From the NCBI GenBank assembly GCA_031835245.1, contig JAVKOQ010000084.1:130816-194815 (forward strand): 64,000 nucleotides of DNA, in the 5' to 3' direction. Shown here piece by piece: positions 53,949 through 64,000 of this stretch. The position numbers and the translations under genes are program-made. Each line of letters opens with the position of its first letter. Position 1 is the first letter of the stretch. The notes beneath the pieces are model-generated. The model did not search any database. It worked only from the letters and a program-made list of their open reading frames with translations, and was not told the origin of the DNA. The DNA is from Balamuthia mandrillaris (lineage: Eukaryota > Discosea > Longamoebia > Balamuthiidae).

Positions 53949-54645
53949 TTTTCTGTTCCTGTTTCTTTGTTTGTTTCTCTTTTTTTTGAAGAAGAAGAAG
54001 AATGGACAAGAGAACAAGGAGAACAAAAAAGAAACAGGAAAAGTAGGCTTGCTGCCGCTTGAGCGAAAAGACGGACTCAGAGGCACCACCGGCGGCGTTA
54101 CGGCCCTCTCCTTCTGCTAATTTCACTCCATTTCTATAATTTTTCTGATCGATCGATCTACTCCTTGGCCAATGAAAATTCAAAACCGAGGGACATCGGA
54201 CCAATCCGATTTCATAACGTGGATATTAACCTTCCATGACGACGCGAAAATTGGCTCGATGCATGCTTTGTCCGCAAAAAATACAGCGAAAGAGAAGAGA
54301 GAGAAGAGAGAGAAGAGAGAGATCGACTTGACCACCCGAGAGCGATTTGTTTTTTTTAAAAAAAAAACAGCCACCACCACCACCGCAGGGGTTGGCGGTA
54401 AAAACAACGAAAACACCCAAGGTAGGAGGAGGCACGCTCATTTTTGTTTTTTGTTTTTTTGATGAAGCGCTACCCCCTTTTTTTTTGTTGTTCAGTTTTT
54501 TTTTTATTATTAATAGATTTTTATTATTATTATTTTTTTTGGTTTTAGTGAAAAAGAGAACAACGCACGGTACGAAGAGCGCAAAAGGGAGTGTGTTTGT
54601 TTTGGTTTTTTTCAAAAAAAGCCTTGAGTCTCTCAATCCTACGCC
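53949..54645. promoter_or_regulatory. Divergent promoter between AAA ATPase and UBR4-like genes
   Basis: 697 bases with A/T-rich tracts, a GATCGATCGATC stretch near 54148 and GAGAGAAGAGAGA near 54295-54320. Poly-A/poly-T pairs at 54352-54367 and 54479-54540. No gene seen; regulatory role inferred from position. Confidence 0.4.
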
Positions 54646-57600
54646 ATGGAAGCTGATCCCGACCTTCTCTTGGCTATCGCTTTGTCCGAGTCTCTAATGG
54701 TACGTATTGTTTTTTGATTTGATGTTTTGATTTCTAATGTTATTTTTAATTGTCTTGTCAGGAAGGAAAAGGTGAGTCTGGAGAGGATGCTGGCTCCTCC
54801 ACCCCTGCTGCTTCGGGCCAGCAGCAGTCCTCCTCTGGTTCTGCTGCTGCTTCTTCCTCCACCGCCGCGGCCGGTGCTTCCGCTTCTACCGATACCTCCC
54901 AGCCTTCTATGATCGTAGAGGTGTGTTCTCCTTCTCCTTCTCCTTCTCCTTCTTTCTTTTCTTTTTGATCTTACTTTTGTCCGAAATAATAAAAAACAAA
55001 GGAACCTTCGTCATGGAAGGAGTTGGTAGAAGCGTTAGCAGAAGCCGCCACCGAGGAAGAAAAAGCGGCATTGTTCTTTGCGGAGGACCGCTCCTCCCTT
55101 TTAGTCCCTCTCGCTTCCTTGCTGGCTTCGTTCCCGCTCTGTTCTCCCAGCGATGCCCAGTCACCTCTCAGTCCTGAGCAACTGTCCTGCATACTTGTCA
55201 TTTTGGAGGCGCTCGCCCACCACATTGCAGCTTGCGATTGGAAGTCATGTTCGTACCTCTCTTTTCTCACCCGCTCTTCCTCCATCTGTCTCTACCTTTC
55301 TTTATTCCTCTCTCGCTCATTCTTTGGTGTCGATACAGCTAAAAGCAACAAAGCGCCCTCTCTGTTCTCTGAAAAAGAGAGCAACAATATTGACGACAAT
55401 GTTTTGAAGAACAACCTCAGTGTTGTAAAGAAGACCTGCAAAGGCATGCTGAAGCTTCTGTTGTGTGTTCTGGCCACCACAAATAACAACAAACAAGAAG
55501 ACGGATCATCACAGACTACACATGACAAGGACACCAGGGATACAATCTTACGGATCTTTAAATGCCTTTTGCAAGGCAAAACTGACAAGTCTTCGGTGGC
55601 CACAGTTTCTGCCCTTGTTATCTCTCTTTCTCCTTCTCAACTGGCTTCTCTGCCTCCGCTTTCTGTAGACGAGGAGGAAGATGTGATGGGCAAGTCGGTT
55701 CCCAAAGAGTCTTCCGGCGCCTCGTCATCTACTTCCTCCTTGTTGAAGGATGAAAAGGAAGGGGATAACGACATGATCACCATTATAGAACGATTTTTGC
55801 GCCCAGACGTTCAGCTTTCATCTGTTGGAGAAAGAAAGAACACTCTGCGTAAATCTTTGCAGTTGCCATCGTCGGCTGCTGCACTGCAACCTACCCTCCT
55901 CCAGTCCAATGCTCGGCACTTTTTCAACTTCTTTGGAGGTTTCTTGCTTCCCTTCTTCTGTTCTCTAGTTGTTCTCTTGATCGGCTAACTGAAATCATTT
56001 TTTTTTTCTTTGCATCAGTTTCGGTTATGGCTTCGTTGTGTGGCTCGCTGATTCTCGGTCTGGAAGGGAACATCGAAGATGAGAAGGGATATATGGACTT
56101 GAGCGAACGTATCAGCTTTGTGAAGGAAACGCTCAATCTGCTATTGTCTCCATCTCTCCATTCTCCTCCCATACGTACGTATTCTGTCTTTTTTTTGGTC
56201 ATCTCATTATGACAAAAGCCAATCATGTGCATTTCTTATTTTATGCTGTTAATACAGACATAAAAGACTGGAGCGCACTTGCATGGTGCCTGCACCTTCT
56301 CCATCGTGTTCTCCAAACCCATCGAGCGGAGCACCGTTATTTAGAACGACTGGAACCTGCTCGACAAAAATCAACAAAGCTTCTTGTAGATCGTTTGGTG
56401 CGTTTCCCTAAATCAACCAAATCCCAAACTGCAACGTTTATTCTAACCGTATCGCGTTTTTCTTGATTTGCTTATTGGATTTTCTTTTTTGGTGCATTAG
56501 TTGATTGAGAGTGTGCTCACTCTTATCTCCCGCCTGCAAGCGGGACACCCAACAGACGTTGATGTAATCACTAATGCACGTGTATTGGTCATTCATACCA
56601 TCCTGCACACCATCAACTCCCATCGCATCTCTCTCCAAAACTTATTAGAACATGGGGTTACATTAGAAACGTGAGACTGCTTTTTTTTTCTCACTTATGT
56701 GTTTCTTCTTTTGCTTTTGCATTAATTCTCGTAATCTATATAGCGAACAACGCTCCTATAGCCTGCTCTCTTTGACTTGGCTTGCTTTAGACCTTATCTC
56801 GGTGCATTTGGAACAAACCAACAACAAGTCCTCCTCACTGAAATCGGCTCTTCCAGAAACAGAAGCTACTACTCTTCCGCCTTATCTTCAGGGCCAACAG
56901 GTGCCGTCTACCTCCTTTTCTCTGCAACAACAGACGGACAAACCAGAAGTTAGCCTTGATTGTCTCAAATCCTACGACCCGGAAACGCTTTTCCAGTTCA
57001 TTTTTGGTCAAAGTGATGATTCCAATTTTCTTAACTCTATTTTTGCCCTTCTTGTAGTTTGTTTCGTTTCCGTACGTTCTTCCGTTTATATTTTTTGATC
57101 TTCTTTTGTTGATGGATATACTAAACCCAATATACGAAAATAGTGCACAGTCAAACCTGTTGAAGAGTCTTCAAAATCCTATTCGCCTGTTTATTCCCCA
57201 ACCTCGCCCAGCTACTCCCCTACCTCTCCTCGCTATTCTCCTGCCTCTCCTCGCTATTCCCCTGCCTCTCCTCGCTATTCCCCTGCTTCTCCAACCTACT
57301 CCCCTTCGTCCTCTCTTTTTGATGATGACGAGCCTATTGCTAGCTCCACTGCCACTTCTACTTCTGCTCCTCCTCCTTCTTCCGCTTCTGCTCCGTCTGA
57401 AACTGCTACAGAGTCCGCTTCGGATAGACGAAGAAGCGCCATTCTTAAACTTTTCAATACAATGCGTCTCTCTGGACGTGTTGCCTCCTCTTCTTCTTTA
57501 TCCTCTGCACCGCAAGAGGCGGAGGTTAAGAAGACGGAAAAAGAAAAAGAAGAGGAAGAGGAAAATGATGACGAAATTCTTCCCTGTTGGTTTGGAGAGG

Positions 57601-60600
57601 AGGAAGACGAAGAAGAGGAAGAACCAGTCAAGCGGAAGGAAAGCGAAAGCGGAAGCCACAAATCCCTCCGATCATCACGCTCAAGAACCTCTTCTTCCTC
57701 ATCTTCTCCTTCCTCTTCTTTCTCTTTATGCGCCTTTTGTGAACAGGTTTTCCAATTCTTCACCACCAATTTGTTGAACAACGAAACTGCTTTCAGCCAT
57801 TACTTCCAGTACGTTTTTTTTGTTTTGGATTCCGAGTTTTCTAGTTGTTTCTTTATGCTAACCCTAAACCTCTTATTTTCTTTTTTAGGGCTACTTTTGC
57901 GAACAACACGAATTACATTGATTCAGTTTTGATGATGGCTGAACATGCCTCGCCCGCCTCCCCAGCTTTGGAGGAGAGCCCATCCCACAGCCGCCGTGTT
58001 GTGGATGAGGACCTCTTACGTGCTTTCCAAACGTTTGTCCACCATTTGATCGTTCAAGGCTTCCTTTCAGAGGTGACCCAGCAATACATTGCCACTCGGC
58101 TTGGATTATCGGCAGCAACACCAAGCGATAGTGGGTATCCGATGTTTATGCCGGCTCAGCATCTCTTCATCTTGGCGCGCATGTTGCTCAAACGACAAAG
58201 CTCTGTTGCTCCTTCTGGAGACGAAGACTCGCTTAGTGCAAAGCTTTGGGACGCTTTCTTGACTTCCTTTAATTCAGCTCTATTAACCTCTGAGCAGAGG
58301 GATGAGGTTGGTTTTCATATCTCGTTTCTCTCGCTCTCTCGTTATTCTTTCTCTTCCCTCTCATGTAATCATGTATTTTGTTTTGACTAATGTTTTTTTG
58401 GCTTGACGACAGACCAAACTCTATATCAACATTGAGCATTTGGAAGTCCTTCTCTTTGTGTTCCATAGTTTGTCCACACAAACTCGCTCTAGGCTGTTCA
58501 ACAAATGTTTGGAAATTGTGAGCAATACCCAGCAACTGCCCTCCGCACTTAGTCCCTATAAACTGCTTTTGCTTGGCAGATTAGTGCAACTCGTAGAATG
58601 TACGTTGTTCTCGTTTCTCTCCCTCACTTGTTATTCTTTCTCTCCCTCCTCTCTTCCCCTCTCTCTCACTCTCCCATTACTCATCATAACTTTGAGATAG
58701 ACATGTGCCTTCATTTCGAGGGACCATCTCAGCACCTCATTGGAAAATTGGAAAGAACTTTGTTCTCTACTTCTGCCATTCCCTCCGGCAGTGGAAGCCA
58801 TCAAAGCGCGGATTGGTTCAAATACGAGCTACGAAGCCGAAGCGATTTGGACGATCGAGATGCATCCTTCTCTTCCGCTGCCAAGTCTTTGTTGGTCAAT
58901 CCATCAACCGGTTCTTACGACACTTTGTTCAACTTGTTCGCTAAACTGCTTTCCTACGAGGGTGTTCTTCCCCCTCAAGCCACCATCGACGATCGCTCCC
59001 TGGATGAGCAAGAGATTTCCTCCATTAACGATCATTACTTTTCTGTTTGCTGGCGATTCGTTTGTGCTCTTCCCTTTTCACCCTCCTTCCAACACTGGTT
59101 GGGATCTCCTGAGAGCGAGACCCACACGCCAGCTTTTGTAACGCAGCCCTCCAATGCCACACTTCTATATCTCAATGCTTTGGCCTTCATCGTCACTTCT
59201 TCTGCTTCCACTTCTGAAGTTTCGAAGCAAACTCCACCTGGTGATGCGGAAAAAGAGAAAGAAAAGGAAAAGGAAACAGTAGCAACGTCTAAGAAACAAA
59301 AGAAGAACCTTCCGTGGTTGCCTTCGATCTCAGCCGCCCAACTGACAAACCATTTCAAGCTTTGTCTCAAGCTACTAGACAAAGTTACTGAAAGTAATGG
59401 TGCATATTCTTACCCTGTCTCTCTGCCTCTGTCTCTCTGTCTCTCTGTCTCTCTGTCTCTCTGTCTCTCTGTCTCTCTGTCTCTCTGTCTCTTGTCTCTT
59501 GTCTCTCTGTCTCTGTCTCTCTGTCTCTCTGTCTCTTTCTGTCTCTCTGTCTCTCTGTCTCTCTGTCTCTCTGTCTCTCTGTCTCTCTGTCTCTCTGTCT
59601 CTCTGTCTCTCTGTCTCTCTGTCTCTGTCTCGTTGTAAAATATTTACCGGCCTATTGCTTCCACAGCACCGCAAACAAATTTTGCTCTTTCTGGTATGAA
59701 CCGTCGCAGCGCACTTGTGGCTTGCTTCGCCTCCCTATTTCAAGCGTTAGTGCAAATTCTCCCATCCCGATTGCGCACTGCGGAACCTCAGCAGTCAGCC
59801 ACCGCCACTGCTGGTCCTCTTCGGGATGCAGCACAAGCTCTTCTTGTTGGCGAGGTCAATCAAGATTTCCAGCGACAACTTGTATCCAGCTTGTTGGCTA
59901 TCCTCTCTCGTTATGCTAGGCTTTATCGCAGTCTTTTCGTGGACGTACTCAAAGAAGACCAAAACGAGCAGAAGGAGGAGCATAGAACAAATTTGGCCAA
60001 CATGGTCTCTGGTGCTCTTTCTGCTGGAATAAGCAAAGCGAACGTGCGCAAAGCTATGAAGGTTACCTTTTATTCTGCCATCATCAGTTATTTAAACAAG
60101 AACTAACCACTTTCATGCTAAAGAAACTTGGTTATAGTGATGACGTCGCCACCATAATGTTGCATTGGGGCGGAGACCAACTCTCCACTAAGAGCAGTTC
60201 CGTGAGAACAAAGTTGTCATTGTCCTCCTCTTCCAAGGAGAAGAATAGAGAAGGAAAATTGCCTGATGATCAACACATGGTTTGTTTATTTTAGAAACGA
60301 TATGTTTTGCTCTGCTTTGCTTTGTTTTTTTGTTTTTTGAAGTGATAGTTCTAACATTTTAATGTACTCCATTTCCTCAGATTTATAAGATTGTTTTGCG
60401 TTATCCCACTGAGAACCAAAGCAGTTCTTCTGCCATGGAAAGCATACTGCGAAGCGTTATGGAGCTGATGCAAGCTGTGCACGATACTATTTCTCCCCCT
60501 TCTGAGCAAACTACAACTGTCTCCGCTGTGGACACGAAGCAAAGCGTTCAACCCATTGCAGGATTGAAGGAACAACTACTTGATTTATCCAACGACTCGC

Positions 60601-63600
60601 GCTTTGAGTTTTTGGACCATCACGCGTGGGTCACCAAAGCTTTTCAGACTTATAACCTCGACTACTCCTCTCTTAAGGTTTCTCGCTCTCTCGCTCTCAC
60701 CTTCCAATCAAGTAAATCTCATCAAGTGCTTCTCATTAAACAGGATGAGCATAAGCTTCGATGCATTCATCAATTTCTTTCAAGCATTGTGAGCCTCACA
60801 GCAGTGGATCTTAAGCGCTTCAACCCAGTCCTGAGGGAGAGTGCCGATTTTGTTAACTGTCTGTTGGATGGGATCCAAGAACATGATGGAGTTGATGCAA
60901 TGGATACCGAAGGCACAGCAGCTACAACCCCGGGCACTCCTCCTCCGCCTCCAGCTCCCGCACCTGTTGCTGTCAAGGGGAAGGAGAAAATAGCAGCATC
61001 CCAATCTTCTTCACTCTCTTCTCCTGCTACTTCTTCTGAATCCATTTGCAGAACGAAAGACGCTCTTTGCTCCGTCTATTCTGCCCCTACCAGTGTGGAT
61101 ATCTCGCAGTTCATGGCTGTTCTAGCCAACAATCATTCTTCGGTGAACACCAACGTGCTTCGCTTGCTCGTTCGTTTGGTGTCTTTCCCATTGTCGGAGA
61201 AAAGAACCTTAGCTGCTGTGCTGGTTTCTCGATTAGCAACATGGAGCGATGCCGCATTGACGTTATGGTTTAGCAGCAAACTTGCTGCCTATTCAGCAAG
61301 CTCCCTCTCCGAAGCCAAAGGCAAAGCTCCCGCGACGAGTTCGGAGGACACCAAAGAAGCCATGCAACTGGTGGAGTCTTCGACTGAAGAAGAAAGTGCT
61401 CCAAAAGGGCGATACATAGCTACTGAAGATTCCGTGAGGAACTTAACAGTACAGCTTATTGCTGCTCTGATCAACTTTGGAACAACTGAGCAAAAAGAAG
61501 AAGAAAGCGAAGATAAAGCGGAGATGATAGGATTTTCACAGAGATTGTTCTCCTTGCTGCTTTCACAACTGGCTCCTGCCTTCCTGGAATGGGGAGTAAT
61601 GCTGAAAGAGTACCTCTACACGCTGTGGATGCTCTCCTCCAACGCCAATAAAGGACTCACGGAGGAAGTACGACAATCCCAACGAAACGCCTTTGTCTCG
61701 GCCATTCTCTCTCTGATGAGCTCTCCTTCCGTCACAAAGCTTCCATCTCTCACCACAGCTCAGCTACATTCTGTGCATTTGTTGCTACACTTTTTGGGCG
61801 GAACATTGGAGCAATGCGTGCCTCACTCTGTGCTAAGCGCGGAGGGACGAGCATCCTCCGCAGTCTCTTACCTCGCTGAGGCTGGTGATTCGTCAGCGCA
61901 ACAAAAGCAATTGCTCATGAAGAAGAAGAAGAAAAAGCAGAGGCAGAAGACGCAAAAGGAACAAGCACAGAAAGAACGGGAGGCGCGTGCTCTGGCTTCC
62001 ACTCTGTGCACCTACACCTCCACAGGCTCCAACTTTGAAGACCAACATTGGTACTACTGTTACACTTGCAAGCTTACCTTTACGGAGGGTTGCTGCTCCG
62101 TTTGTGTGAAGGTCTGCCATCAAGGCCACGATGTGTCCTACTCTCGTAAGAGCAGTTTCTTCTGCGATTGTGGGGCTGGGGCGTGCGCTGCCATCACTCC
62201 ATGTCGTGCTCTCCAACCAAGACCTTATGTTCCCCCTACAACAACAACTTCATCTGATGCCAATGACTCTTCTTCATCACCGTCTTCTTCGCCTTCTTCT
62301 GCTCTGTCTCACCTTCACGAACAGCAACCAGTGACGAAGATAGACAAGGCAACATTACTTCAGCTGCGGCAACAGCAACTTCCTGCAACCATTTTTGCTC
62401 TTTACCGTCAACTTCACGCCCTGTTAAAGCAACAGACGGAGAACGACCAACAGCAATTGTCGGCGTCTTCCTCTGGGAAAGACTTTTTCTCTTCCAAGAA
62501 GAGCATCGTCTTCATCGACAAAAGCCTTAGGGGTACTTCTGGCACCATCCAACACAAGAGCGTTGGCGAGTTCAAGTTGGCTAGCTCCATCCGCGCGGGC
62601 GCCTTTGATACCAAGCTGAGAATGAAGAGCAGCGACAACAGTAAACACCTCAAGACCCTCATCCAAGCAGGCGCTTTGACAAGGAGCGCCCTCGCCATGA
62701 ACGGCATGGGTCACGTGGCCATTGCTGAGGGCAACTTTGTTACTGTATTGGATGCTCCTCAGTTGTTACGAAAAGACAGCCCCAAACCTCCTTCCACGGA
62801 GCAGGTGTTGGACCCGAGCAGTGCCCATACGTTGTTGTCCAAGACGGAGATGCCTCATGAAGTGGTGTCCCTTGTGTTTAACCCGTTCATGTTGCATCAT
62901 CACAATTCCTTCCTTGCAGTGGCTGGTTTGCGAGGTTGTGTTGTTCTCACTTTGAATTCACGGTACGAATTCTCTCTCTCTCTCTCTCTCTCATTTAGTT
63001 TAACAATGATTGTGTTTGGTGTGATAGGGGTGAGGTAAAGGAAGAGCTGGAAATTCCTCTGGGTCTTGAGTTTGGTGGCAACGACGTTTATGTCTTGCAA
63101 GTGCAATGGGTACCCGGCGCTGAGGTCAAGCTCGCCATCATCACCAACCGCTGGATTAAAATTTACGATCTCGCCAAAGATTCAATCAGCCCTACCCACT
63201 ACTTCACTCTCTTGGAAGATACTGTGTTGGGGGATGGAGTGACTTTCCTCACCAACCCGAAGAGTGGCATCACGACCATGCTTGTTCTTTCCGCCTCTGG
63301 TTTGTTGTACAGACAACAATTGTTTGAGGGAGCGGACGGCGATGAAGGAGCTTGCATTCTAACCGAGACCATTCAAGTGCCGGCCTATCTCAAAGGCAGC
63401 CGTGGAGCCTCTGCCCATTACTCTCCTCACATGCGCCTGCTCTTCTGCACGTATCATGACGGTGATGGTAATGGCAAGCAAAAGAGCTTTGGTGGCCGCT
63501 TGGACGAGTCCCACTCAACTCTTGTTGGGGCATTCCCCTTGCCCTCTGCTGCTTCCGCTTCTTCTTTGACCAACAGTCGCAGCAATAGCAGCAGCGGTAG

Positions 63601-64000
63601 ATCATCTACCTCCTCCTCCTCAGGAGATCGCCCTCTGCCCTACAATCATTGGGTGGACACTCCCGCTCACCAGCAATTGGGACCCAATGCAGGGGGAACA
63701 CCGTGCGCCAGCCTTTTGGCCCTCACCCGCAAAGCTACCACCGCTCTGCACGTGAGCGTTCTGCCCGATGCCATTTACGTGCAAACCCTGAGAGCGGCTT
63801 CTCCCTCCTCCGCCTTCTCTCCGCTGAGGCGTATCGAAGGCCTCTGCACCTACTCGCAGGTGCCAGCGGCGGAAAATAACTTGGGCAATCCCTCTCACTC
63901 TGCTCTCATCCTTTTGGACGATGGTAGCTTGCATCGTTGGGACTTAGTGCCCGCTGCTGTTGGTGCTGGAGCATCCGGTACCCCGGAGAAAGTCCCTTCA
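54646..64000 (+). CDS. UBR4/BIG-like giant E3 ubiquitin ligase, N-terminal part (3' end outside window)
   Basis: UBR4/BIG/Pushover proteins are N-recognins that bind N-degrons through a UBR box. Starts [20 protein letters not shown], whose [13 protein letters not shown] resembles a ubiquitin-interacting motif. Many exons follow, helical and armadillo-like, with Ser/Pro-rich linkers. The UBR box at 62007-62217 has the zinc ligands in [39 protein letters not shown] and DCGAGAC, the exact UBR4-type pattern. A beta-propeller-like region follows ([41 protein letters not shown]). The exon at about 57152-57808 encodes RNA polymerase II CTD-like heptads. The CDS is open at 64000. CT-type repeats fill several introns, including a long CTGTCTCT array at 59411-59637. 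Confidence 0.9.
57180..57308 (+). repeat. RNA polymerase II CTD-like heptads in UBR4-like coding sequence
   Basis: In-frame units: [43 protein letters not shown]. Each heptad starts exactly 21 bases after the previous one. The DNA copies are similar but not identical (TAC/TAT, TCC/TCT, ACC/GCC/GCT), so the protein pattern is not just a very recent DNA expansion. Confidence 0.85.
59411..59637. repeat. CTGTCTCT array in a UBR4-like intron
   Basis: Over 200 bases of (CTGTCTCT)n with variants, pyrimidine-rich on the sense strand, between exons ending KVTES and beginning with the region near 59670. Not a CRISPR: units are 8 bases without spacers. Confidence 0.92.

Noticed and set aside
59411-59637. 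CRISPR-like array
   Set aside because: 8-base units of CTGTCTCT without unique spacers, in a eukaryotic intron: a simple microsatellite.

Overview
The window is nuclear DNA from a unicellular eukaryote. Genes carry many short GT-AG introns, a nuclear-type tRNA has an anticodon-loop intron, and there are introns in mitochondrial-protein genes. Gene content (Sel1-repeat proteins, expanded serine beta-lactamase-like and cytochrome P450 genes, a two-repeat TMEM175-like channel, PP2C-like phosphatase, UBR4/BIG-type E3) and moderate GC fit a free-living amoeba (Acanthamoeba/Balamuthia-like). That placement is an inference; no phylogeny was run. Introns and spacers are full of GA/CT, AAG/CTT and CTGTCTCT microsatellites, nearly always pyrimidine-rich on the sense strand.

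Layout. 1-4.2 kb: two tandem minus-strand Sel1-repeat genes, the left one cut by the window edge and frameshifted. 4.4-6.8 kb: secreted serine beta-lactamase-like protein (minus, 5 exons). 7.5-11.7 kb: a very long Glu/Gln/Ser acidic protein ending in a calponin-homology domain. 11.8-13.3 kb: nucleoside hydrolase (minus). 13.4-14.9 kb: TMEM175-like channel (minus, with a GC-AG intron). 15.0-15.6 kb: SAP-domain protein with a probable one-base indel. 16.1-18.1, 21.7-24.0 and 24.3-26.6 kb: three minus-strand P450 genes; between the first two lie a possible small gene, a MITE-like inverted-repeat element and a subtilisin-family protease. 27.0-27.8 kb: UPF0548/DUF1990 protein. 28.0-28.8 kb: ITPase/HAM1 family. 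29.0-30.1 kb: tRNA-Arg(CCT), a duplicated tRNA 3' half and two poorly understood small genes. 30.2-32.9 kb: mitochondrial PPR-like protein (minus). 33.1-34.7 kb: SRRM2/Cwc21-type splicing factor. 35.3-36.3 kb: secretory-pathway FKBP (minus). 36.4-36.7 kb: foldback element with perfect 55-bp arms. 36.9-40.1 kb: mitochondrial propionyl-CoA carboxylase alpha chain. 40.3-43.0 kb: secreted FG-GAP repeat protein (minus). 43.5-45.5 kb: mitochondrial ribosomal protein L3. 45.9-49.1 kb: PP2C-like protein. 49.6-53.9 kb: double-AAA ATPase (minus). 54.6-64.0 kb: the N-terminal two-thirds or less of a giant UBR4-like protein, running off the right edge.

Most genes are housekeeping or metabolic and do not form an operon-like system. 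Linked duplicates (Sel1 pair, P450 trio) show local tandem duplication. Many neighbours are divergent and share short intergenic promoters; five of these contain the hexamer TGTCGA or its complement, and one holds three perfect TGACGTCA sites. The most unusual observation is a run of RNA polymerase II CTD-like heptads ([21 protein letters not shown]) encoded inside the UBR4-like gene.
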